Part shown: positions 1 to 5,143 of the stretch, piece by piece | How the letters are laid out: each line of letters starts with the position of its first letter | How positions within the stretch are numbered: the stretch's first letter is position 1 | Assembly (NCBI GenBank): GCA_031276685.1 | Contig: JAISMQ010000162.1 | Location: forward strand, 1-8,114 | DNA length: 8,114 bases | Direction of reading: 5' to 3' | Source of the DNA: Treponema sp. | Lineage (GTDB): Bacteria > Spirochaetota > Spirochaetia > Treponematales > Breznakiellaceae | Notes under the pieces: generated by a model | What the model saw: only the letters and a program-made list of their open reading frames with translations | The model's database searches: none | Told to the model about the DNA's origin: nothing | Position numbers and translations under genes: made by a program

Positions 1-282
1 TACCTGCAAACCCACGACCGCCTTTTTGAACGGGACGAGGCCCTGGACTACCTTTCCGATCTGGAATGGGATTTTTCCCAGTTTCTGGCCGATTTTTCAG
101 GCAGCCCCGGCAGCATAAGCGCCGCCGCCTACCCGGCCCTGCAGGAGCGGATCCGGCTGCTGCGGGACCGTGGCGCGGAACGGCGCAAGGCTATCGGCGA
201 AGAACGGAAGGCAGCCGCCGTCCCGGTCATGGAAAGCGCCGTAAGTTCCGACGAACTCAATGAACTCCTTAAAGATTTCTGA
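1..282 (+). CDS. C-terminal part of an unrecognised charged protein (5' end outside window)
   Basis: Reading frame 1 is open from the first base to a TGA at 280-282, giving the last 93 residues of a protein whose start is off the window. I do not recognise the family. The segment begins with an acidic/aromatic stretch (YLQTHDRLFERDEALDYL, then a Trp/Phe-rich part), then has a Gly/Ser/Ala-rich linker. After that comes a highly charged, helix-prone region (about residues 48-70 of the fragment, many Arg, Glu and Ala) that could form a coiled coil. It ends in SSDELNELLKDF. Codon choice (G/C-ending codons) matches the neighbours, which supports real coding. rsmD begins 21 bases later in the same frame, so the two genes are probably in one operon. 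That alone does not reveal the function. Confidence is for coding, not function. Confidence 0.7.
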   Translation, partial: YLQTHDRLFERDEALDYLSDLEWDFSQFLADFSGSPGSISAAAYPALQERIRLLRDRGAERRKAIGEERKAAAVPVMESAVSSDELNELLKDF

Positions 283-303
283 ACTACCCCGGCCGGCCGC
301 TAT

Positions 304-846
304 ATGAGGATCTCCGGCGGTACCCTCAAGGGGCGTCCGGTAAAGGTCCCGCCGGGCATCATCCGGCCCAGCATGGACCGGATGCGGGAATCGGTGTTCG
401 GCGCGCTGGGGGACCTGGGCGGGGCCTCGTTTCTGGACATCTTCAGCGGCACGGGGATCATCGCCCTGGAGGCGGCCTCCCGGGGGGCCGCCTACGTCGA
501 GGCGGTGGAGATGGACAGCCGGAAGCGGGACACGCTGATAGCCAACGTGTCCATTTCCCCCGTCCGTATTCACTGCCGCTTCATGGCCGCGGAACTCTAC
601 GTAAGGCGGGCGAAACGGAATTTCGACTACATTTTCTGCGATCCCCCCTTCCCCTACCGCTTCAAATGGCAGCTTGCCGCCGATATCGCCGCCTCCGCCC
701 TGGCGCGGGACGGTACCCTTATCCTGCTGCACCGCCCGCGTGAAGATTTTTTCGACGGCGAAATCCCTTTCATCCGAAAATCGCCCCCCCGGGAATTCGG
801 CCGTTCGATTGTGGAATTCCTGCGGGTGGACAAACCGGCAGAATGA
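304..846 (+). CDS. rsmD: 16S rRNA (guanine(966)-N(2))-methyltransferase RsmD
   Basis: The 180-residue product matches the usual length of RsmD, which transfers a methyl group from S-adenosylmethionine to N2 of G966 of 16S rRNA during small-subunit assembly. The N-terminus MRISGGTLKGRPVKVP is the family's typical opening and is followed by RPSMDRMRESVF (residues 21-32). The SAM-binding motif I is LDIFSGTGIIALEAASRGA at 44-62, with the acidic ribose-binding residue in VEAVEMD (65-71). The catalytic motif IV is DPPF at 113-116. ATG at 304 is the first start after the upstream in-frame TGA, and no clear Shine-Dalgarno lies before it, so translation may depend on coupling to the preceding gene. 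The family call is secure. The exact modified base is taken from the family. Confidence 0.93.
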   Translation: MRISGGTLKGRPVKVPPGIIRPSMDRMRESVFGALGDLGGASFLDIFSGTGIIALEAASRGAAYVEAVEMDSRKRDTLIANVSISPVRIHCRFMAAELYVRRAKRNFDYIFCDPPFPYRFKWQLAADIAASALARDGTLILLHRPREDFFDGEIPFIRKSPPREFGRSIVEFLRVDKPAE

Positions 847-881
847 ATGTGGGGGAATCGCGGCATTATGGTACTATTTTT

Positions 882-910
882 TTGACAATGCCGGGCCGCG
901 GTGTTATTAT
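882..910 (+). promoter_or_regulatory. Near-consensus sigma-70 type promoter before the TPR-rlmN unit
   Basis: TTGACA at 882-887 is a perfect -35 box. It is followed by exactly 17 bases and TATTAT at 905-910, a 5 of 6 match to the -10 box. A run of seven T (877-883) sits just upstream and overlaps the -35. Transcription would start near 917-918, leaving a leader of only about 15 bases before the ATG at 933. It lies in the only gap in the left half of the window and in the right orientation, so it probably drives the two TPR genes and rlmN. Confidence 0.8.
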
Positions 911-932
911 TGAATTGGCAGCGGTATAGTAC

Positions 933-1280
933 ATGGATTATAAAAAAATATTCGAAAAAGCCGGGGACCAGAATTTTTTTATCAAAACCACCGCAAGCCC
1001 CCGGCTGGACGACGCCCTTAAAGTTTCCCTGAACCGCAAAGGAAATGCCCTGTACAACCAGGGGAACGTCGAAGAGGCCCGCCGTATATTCATAACCACA
1101 GGTTATTCCGACGGCCTAAGCCGGATTGGGGACTATTACAAATCGCGGGGACGGCTTCTGGACGCCCTTAGAATGTACTGGATTGCCCCGGATCGCGCCA
1201 AAACGGAGCCGATCATAATCCGGCTTTCGGAAATAATCAGGAGCCTTATAAACGAAGAAGGGGATGTTCCCAATGAGTGA
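933..1280 (+). CDS. Small TPR-like protein of unknown function
   Basis: This encodes a 115-residue soluble protein with no signal peptide or membrane segment. Residues 33-57 (LNRKGNALYNQGNVEEARRIF) and 62-86 (LSRIGDYYKSRGRLLDALRMY) look like two tetratricopeptide-type helical hairpins: small residues at the helix-packing positions, then an Ala in the second helix. The N-terminal 30 residues and the C-terminal Ile/Leu-rich helix (about 92-106) lie outside the repeats. The gene follows a strong promoter with a very short leader and has no obvious Shine-Dalgarno, so initiation may be weak or nearly leaderless. Its last 8 bases overlap the start of the larger TPR gene, which suggests the two products are made together and may pair. 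The TPR assignment is from visible pattern, and no enzymatic role can be inferred. Confidence 0.8.
   Translation: MDYKKIFEKAGDQNFFIKTTASPRLDDALKVSLNRKGNALYNQGNVEEARRIFITTGYSDGLSRIGDYYKSRGRLLDALRMYWIAPDRAKTEPIIIRLSEIIRSLINEEGDVPNE
1258..1263 (+). promoter_or_regulatory. Ribosome binding site that sets the start of the large TPR gene
   Basis: AAGGGG at 1258-1263 lies 9 bases before ATG 1273 but directly abuts the earlier in-frame ATG at 1264, where it could not work. This favours the 1273 start. The site lies inside the end of the upstream small TPR gene. Confidence 0.6.
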
Positions 1281-2436
1281 GATAAGCGTGGCAAACCAGC
1301 CGTGTACCGGGGAGAGCTGCGGCGGATCCCCGTGCGGCTCTCCGGCAGCCGTAAAAGTGCCGGAAATCGCCGAAATTTCCGATCTTTCCAAACAGGGCTA
1401 CCAACTGCTCAAAGAAAACAAAATCACCGAAGACATGGACCGCTTTAACCGGATACTGGAAGTGGATAACGACAACAACTACGCCCTGGTCGGCCTGGGG
1501 GACGCCGCCCGCAAACGGGGGGGCTTTCACGAGGCGGCGGGTTACTACCAGCGCTGCCTGGACCGCCACCCGGGGAACAACTACGCCCTGTTCGGCCTGG
1601 CCGACTGCTTCAAGGCCCTGAACCAGTTCCACCGGGCCATCGAAATATGGGAACAGTACCTGCTTCACGACAATACCAACATCACGGTCCTTACCCGCGT
1701 GGCGGACGCCTACCGGAAGATCCGGGATTTTAAACATTCCAAGATGGTCTACCTTAAAGTGCTGGAAATGGAGAGCCGGAACCCCTACGCCATTATCGGC
1801 CTGGGGCACCTGCACTACGATTTTAAGGAATACCGGGACGCCCTGTTTTACTGGGAAAAGATGTTCGAGGCCAACCGGGACGGGGTGGATATCCGGGTGC
1901 TTACCTCGATTGGGAACTGCCACCGGAAGCTTAAAACCTTTGGCGACGGCATCGCCTACTTTGAGATGGCCCTCCGGCGGGAACCTTACAACTTCTACGC
2001 CCTGTTCGGCCTGGCCGACTGCTACCGGGGCATGAACCAGCAGGACCGGTCCCTGGAGTACTGGAACCGTATTCTGGATCAGGACCCCCGCAACAAGGTG
2101 ATCCTGACCCGGGCGGGGGACGCCTACCGCCACCTGGAAAACTACGAAAAGGCGGCGGACTACTACGAGCGGGCCCTGAACATCGAATTCGACACCTACG
2201 CGGTGCTTGGCCTGGCGCTGGTAGCCAAGGCCCAGGGCCGTTATACCGAGGCTGTGGAATCCCTGGGCCGGCTGATCCAGCAGGACCCCAGGAACTACCG
2301 GCTCTACCTGGAGCTTTCGGAATGTCACCTTAAACGGGGGGACAAGCGCATGGCCCAGGAAACCCTGGAGGATTTCCAGCGCCAGGGGATCCGCAGCCAG
2401 GCGGTCACGGAGGCGCTTGAACGGCTTAAGGACTAG
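1273..2436 (+). CDS. Ten-repeat tetratricopeptide (TPR) protein
   Basis: The 387-residue product is almost entirely TPR, a helical-hairpin fold that forms protein-binding superhelices. I place ten units at residues 37-69, 70-103, 104-137, 138-171, 172-207, 208-241, 242-275, 276-308, 309-342 and 343-376. Two unit types alternate: A units begin YALxGLxD and B units begin xVLTRxxDAYR, giving a supra-repeat of 68-70 residues. The N-terminus (1-36) is not TPR and carries Cys11, Cys16 and Cys21, each five residues apart in a Gly/Ser/Pro-rich stretch. No signal peptide or transmembrane helix is seen, so a cytoplasmic adaptor or scaffold role is likely, with unknown partners. The start at 1273 is chosen because of Shine-Dalgarno spacing, and it overlaps the previous stop (ATGAGTGA). 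An alternative start at 1264 adds three residues. rlmN follows after 2 bases. Confidence 0.88.
   Translation: MSEISVANQPCTGESCGGSPCGSPAAVKVPEIAEISDLSKQGYQLLKENKITEDMDRFNRILEVDNDNNYALVGLGDAARKRGGFHEAAGYYQRCLDRHPGNNYALFGLADCFKALNQFHRAIEIWEQYLLHDNTNITVLTRVADAYRKIRDFKHSKMVYLKVLEMESRNPYAIIGLGHLHYDFKEYRDALFYWEKMFEANRDGVDIRVLTSIGNCHRKLKTFGDGIAYFEMALRREPYNFYALFGLADCYRGMNQQDRSLEYWNRILDQDPRNKVILTRAGDAYRHLENYEKAADYYERALNIEFDTYAVLGLALVAKAQGRYTEAVESLGRLIQQDPRNYRLYLELSECHLKRGDKRMAQETLEDFQRQGIRSQAVTEALERLKD
1581..1609 (+). repeat. Exact 29-base direct repeat, copy 1 (inside TPR gene)
   Basis: This stretch encodes the YALFGLADC opening of TPR unit 3 and is identical base for base to 1995-2023. The copies are offset by 414 bases, which is 138 codons or two A/B supra-repeats. 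The flanking bases differ at both ends. Confidence 0.9.
1995..2023 (+). repeat. Exact 29-base direct repeat, copy 2 (inside TPR gene)
   Basis: This is the second copy of the 29-base repeat at 1581-1609. It encodes the YALFGLADC opening of TPR unit 7, and the surrounding codons are similar but diverged. It suggests internal duplication of a repeat pair or gene conversion between units. Confidence 0.9.
2428..2432 (+). promoter_or_regulatory. Ribosome binding site of rlmN
   Basis: AAGGA at 2428-2432 lies 6 bases before ATG 2439, inside the last codons of the TPR gene. It supports the 2439 start and translational coupling. Confidence 0.6.
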
Positions 2437-2438
2437 CG

Positions 2439-3485
2439 ATGCGCGCCCTAAGCGGCTATTCCGCAGAGGAACTGGTCCGGATCCTCGCGCCCCTTCCCCC
2501 CTACAAGGCGCGGGAGGTGTTCAAGTGGATAGCCCGGGGCGTCCGCGACTTTGAGGGCATGACCAACCTGGGAAAACAGGAGCGGGAGGATCTTTCCCGC
2601 CGTTTTACGCTCCGCTCCACGGGCCGGGACAGCGCGCTGGCGGACCGGGACGGGACCGTCAAGCTCCGCGTAAGCCTGCGCGACGCCGCCGCCGAGGCGG
2701 TGCTGCTCCGGGACAAGGAGGGTCGGGGTACGGCCTGCATATCCAGCCAGGCGGGATGCCCCGTGGGCTGCGCGTTCTGCAAGACCGGATCGCTGGGCTT
2801 CCTGCGGAATCTGGAAGCCGGGGAAATGGTGGAACAGGTTCTCCACATCAGGGAAATCGGGGCGGAACAAGGGACGGAAGTTAGCCACCTGGTGGTTATG
2901 GGCATGGGGGAACCCCTGCTTAACCTGGGGGAACTGCGCCGGGCGGCCGAAATTATCATGGATCCGCAGGGCCTGGGCGTCTCCAGGCGGCGGATCACCG
3001 TATCCACCAGCGGCATTTGCGCCGGAATCCGGGAACTGGCGGATTCCGGCCCCCACCTGCGCCTGGCCTTTTCCCTGACCAGCGCGCGGGAAGAACTGCG
3101 GAACGCCCTGGTCCCCATTGGCAGGGACAACCCTCTTAAACAGGTAAAGGAAGCCCTGGGCTACTACCAGCAAACGACGGGGCAGCGGATCACGCTGGAG
3201 GCCGTGCTGCTGGGGGGGCTCAACACCGGCGCGGAAGAGGCGGCGGCAATGCGGGACTTTGCGCGGGGGCTGGACGCGGTCGTGAACCTTATCCCCTGGA
3301 ACCCCGTGGAAGGGCTCAGGTTCCGGGGCCGCGCCCTGCGGGAGCCTTCCGGCGCCGAAACCGAAGCCTTCGCCGGGCTTCTCCGGCAGGGGGGCCTGGC
3401 GGTAACCCGCCGTTTCCGCCGGGGCCGGGGCGTTTCCGGGGCCTGCGGGCAGTTGGGCTGGACAAGCGGGGGGCCGCCCCGGTAG
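2439..3485 (+). CDS. rlmN: Dual-specificity rRNA/tRNA adenine-C2 methyltransferase RlmN (radical SAM)
   Basis: The 348-residue product is the normal size for RlmN, which methylates C2 of A2503 in 23S rRNA and of A37 in some tRNAs by a radical-SAM, ping-pong mechanism. The [4Fe-4S] cysteines are C107, C111 and C114 in GCPVGCAFCKTG, the family's CX3CX2C spacing. Preceding C100 (ACISSQ) and C336 (ACGQL near the end) match the second conserved pair, the latter being the methyl-carrying cysteine. GMGEP at 155-159 and IPWNPV further on are also family motifs. Two oddities: SLT at 212-214 where the family usually has SLH, and a shortened loop before C336. The Cfr-type resistance paralogue shares this fold, but the housekeeping context favours RlmN. 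The gene lies 2 bases after the TPR gene and is probably the last of that operon. No hairpin with a T-run follows the stop. Confidence 0.92.
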   Translation: MRALSGYSAEELVRILAPLPPYKAREVFKWIARGVRDFEGMTNLGKQEREDLSRRFTLRSTGRDSALADRDGTVKLRVSLRDAAAEAVLLRDKEGRGTACISSQAGCPVGCAFCKTGSLGFLRNLEAGEMVEQVLHIREIGAEQGTEVSHLVVMGMGEPLLNLGELRRAAEIIMDPQGLGVSRRRITVSTSGICAGIRELADSGPHLRLAFSLTSAREELRNALVPIGRDNPLKQVKEALGYYQQTTGQRITLEAVLLGGLNTGAEEAAAMRDFARGLDAVVNLIPWNPVEGLRFRGRALREPSGAETEAFAGLLRQGGLAVTRRFRRGRGVSGACGQLGWTSGGPPR

Positions 3486-3488
3486 AAT
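3459..3488 (+). promoter_or_regulatory. Candidate promoter for tRNA-Leu (and possibly tig operon)
   Basis: TGGACA at 3459-3464 (5 of 6 to the -35 box), an 18-base spacer and TAGAAT at 3483-3488 (5 of 6 to the -10 box) straddle the end of rlmN. The predicted start near 3495 gives a leader of about 50 bases before the tRNA. It is the best match I found between rlmN and the tRNA, but it rests on pattern alone. Confidence 0.45.
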
Positions 3489-3546
3489 GGTACTGCAACA
3501 GGAGAACGCCCTCCTCAAAGGATCTGTTGGTACCGATCTGGCAAAA

Positions 3547-3627
3547 GCGAGAGTGGTGAAATTGGTAGACACGCCAGACTTAGGATCTGGTGCCTTTGGC
3601 GTGGGGGTTCAAGTCCCTTCTCTCGCA
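3547..3627 (+). tRNA. tRNA-Leu (anticodon UAG)
   Basis: The cloverleaf is complete. The acceptor stem GCGAGAG (3547-3553) pairs perfectly with CTCTCGC (3620-3626), with A3627 as discriminator. The D stem is GTG/CAC (3556-3558, 3570-3572) with GG at 3564-3565 in the loop. The anticodon stem CCAGA/TCTGG (3574-3578, 3586-3590) encloses a 7-base loop with anticodon TAG at 3581-3583. A long variable arm (GCC TTT GGC, 3592-3600) marks a class II tRNA. The T arm has loop TTCAAGT at 3608-3614, and two of its stem pairs are G-T wobbles. The 3' CCA is not encoded (the DNA continues AAT), so it must be added by the CCA enzyme. It reads CUN-type leucine codons. It stands alone before tig, with no visible terminator between them. 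Confidence 0.97.
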
Positions 3628-3680
3628 AATAAAGGCACGTAGCGGGTCTTCCGCACGGCGGATCGCAGGCGCAGTTACAG

Positions 3681-3696
3681 CCGGTTTTATAACCGG
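3681..3696. repeat. Short inverted repeat CCGGTT-N4-AACCGG upstream of tig
   Basis: Two perfect 6-base arms flank TTAT in the 142-base gap between tRNA-Leu and tig. The sequence TATAAC at 3688-3693, a 5 of 6 match to a -10 box, lies within it, though no good -35 box is placed 17 bases upstream. No T-run follows, so it is not an intrinsic terminator. It could be an operator, a small RNA hairpin or chance. A second small hairpin (TCCGC/GCGGA, 3650-3662) lies just upstream. Confidence 0.4.
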
Positions 3697-3756
3697 ATCA
3701 GCTTGGCAAAAGAGGAAAGCTTCAGCGTTTTACGTTCCGGTGGAGCTTCCGCATCC

Positions 3757-3765
3757 GGAGAAGGA
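3757..3765 (+). promoter_or_regulatory. Ribosome binding site that sets the GTG start of tig
   Basis: GGAGAAGGA at 3757-3765 is a strong Shine-Dalgarno sequence ending 4 bases before GTG 3770 (the GGAG part is 9 bases away). It marks GTG as the start of trigger factor rather than an ATG 60 codons upstream inside the tRNA gene. Confidence 0.7.
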
Positions 3766-3769
3766 CATT

Positions 3770-5134
3770 GTGACCATAAACAAAGAGATAAGCCGCCAGG
3801 AACATTCAAGCGTCAAACTGACGCTTACCGTAGCAAAGGACGATGTCCGATCCCAGTACGAAGAAGTCCTGAACAACCACAGCAAGAACCTCCAACTGCC
3901 CGGCTTTAGGCGGGGCAAAATACCGCATAATGTGCTAATACGGAAATTCGGGGACGCGCTTAAAACGGAAGCCCTGGGGAACATCATCGAAAAGTCGGTG
4001 GCCGAGGTTTTTGAAAACGAGAACCTCCCCCGGAACGAGCGGCCCCTGCCCTATTCCGCCCCGCGCCTGGAAGGCAAGCCGGAACTGGACCTGGAAAACG
4101 ATTTTAGCTTTTCCATGATCTACGACGTGTTCCCCGATGTCAAACCCGGCGTCTGGAAAGGCTTCGAGGTCGAAGCCCCGGAAGCGGAACTGAGCGATGA
4201 CGATGTAAACCGGGAGCTGGAGGCAATACGGGAGCGGAACGCCCTCGTGTTTGACCGCGAGGACGCGGACGGGGCGGAAACGGGCAACGTTGTTACCGTC
4301 ACCTGCGCCGAAACCGATGACAAGGGGCAAACCGTCCCCGGCACGGAACGGCAGGACTACGTGTTCACCCTGGGGAAAGGCGACAACGCCTACCAGTTTG
4401 ACGACGAGATCCTGGGGATGAAGAAGGGCGAAACCAGGGAATTCGTAAAAACCTATCCGCCGGAAGAAAAAGACGCCGCTGCGGGGAAAACGGTAAAATT
4501 CCGGGTAAGCCTTACGGCACTTAAAGAGCGCAGGCTTCCGGACCTGGACGACGAACTGGCCCAGGATGTGAACGAAAAATTCAACAGCCTGGAGGATCTA
4601 AAGAACAGCATCCGGGCCTCCCTAAGCCGCAACCTGGAACAGCGGCTGCGCGGCATCAAGATCCGCAGGATTTTGGACAAGATCTGCGGGGAAACCCCGG
4701 CGGAGATCCCCGAATCGATGATCCGCATCGAACTTGATTCCCGCTGGCGCAACCTGGCCCGCGCCTTTGGCACTACGACCGAAGAGATGAAGAAAAACAT
4801 GGCAAAAGGCAGCCGGACCGTGGAAAACCTGGAAGACGCCTGGCGCCCCGACGCCGTCAAGGCCCTCCATTCCCAGATTATCGTGGAAACCCTTATCGAG
4901 GAGCTTAAACTGGACGCCGGGGACGAAGAACTGGAAAAGGAAATCGCGGACATAGCCGCCGCCGAAAACGCCCCGGCGGAAGACATAAAAACGTACTACA
5001 AAGAGGACCAGGCGCGGGAGCGCCTTAGGGATCAGATAAAGGAGCGGAAGTTCTTTGACATGCTGCTGGCAGAAAACACCGTCAAACCGGGGAAGAAGGA
5101 GAATTATCTGGACCTTATGTCCGGAAATGATTAG
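3770..5134 (+). CDS. tig: Trigger factor (ribosome-associated chaperone, FKBP-type PPIase fold)
   Basis: With the GTG start the product is 454 residues, normal for trigger factor, which binds ribosomal protein L23 at the exit tunnel and shelters nascent chains. Residues 1 to about 115 form the ribosome-binding domain, with the signature GFRRGKIP at 45-52. The FKBP-like domain spans roughly 165-250, and the rest is the helical chaperone body, starting with the conserved RRLPDLDDELAQDV segment. The FKBP active site is degenerate: D205 to D211 reads DNAYQFD where E. coli has RMIPGFE, and the FPEEYHA segment is replaced by YPPEEKDAAA (229-238). Isomerase activity may therefore be weak or lost, while chaperone function should remain. 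The frame stays open upstream into the tRNA, but those 60 codons are an artefact. clpP follows after 9 bases, an arrangement common in bacteria. Confidence 0.95.
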   Translation: MTINKEISRQEHSSVKLTLTVAKDDVRSQYEEVLNNHSKNLQLPGFRRGKIPHNVLIRKFGDALKTEALGNIIEKSVAEVFENENLPRNERPLPYSAPRLEGKPELDLENDFSFSMIYDVFPDVKPGVWKGFEVEAPEAELSDDDVNRELEAIRERNALVFDREDADGAETGNVVTVTCAETDDKGQTVPGTERQDYVFTLGKGDNAYQFDDEILGMKKGETREFVKTYPPEEKDAAAGKTVKFRVSLTALKERRLPDLDDELAQDVNEKFNSLEDLKNSIRASLSRNLEQRLRGIKIRRILDKICGETPAEIPESMIRIELDSRWRNLARAFGTTTEEMKKNMAKGSRTVENLEDAWRPDAVKALHSQIIVETLIEELKLDAGDEELEKEIADIAAAENAPAEDIKTYYKEDQARERLRDQIKERKFFDMLLAENTVKPGKKENYLDLMSGND

Positions 5135-5143
5135 ATTCAGCCT

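Noticed and set aside
66..732. Open frames at 66-263 (+) and 97-732 (-)
   Set aside because: They overlap the partial upstream gene and rsmD, both of which have better coding character. The alternative products are Arg/Pro/Gly-rich without motifs.
843..883. T-run after rsmD as an intrinsic terminator
   Set aside because: The seven T at 877-883 are not preceded by a convincing stable stem, and they form part of the promoter region of the next gene.
1264..1272. Earlier ATG at 1264 as start of the TPR gene
   Set aside because: The only ribosome-site-like sequence (AAGGGG) directly touches this ATG, leaving no spacing. ATG 1273 has 9 bases.
1246..2328. Long antisense open frame (360 codons, minus strand) opposite the TPR gene
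   Set aside because: It is a shadow of GC-biased codons on the + strand. The product is a Val/Gly/Pro-rich string with no motif, and the + strand frame has clear TPR repeats.
3500..3515. AGGAG/CTCCT hairpin after rlmN as a terminator
   Set aside because: It is only a 5-base stem with a 6-base loop and no T-run. It is too weak to call.
2448..3572. Long antisense open frame (374 codons, minus strand) opposite rlmN
   Set aside because: It has low-complexity Pro/Ala/Arg composition with no recognisable domain, and it runs into the region beside the tRNA. The + strand encodes an intact radical-SAM enzyme.
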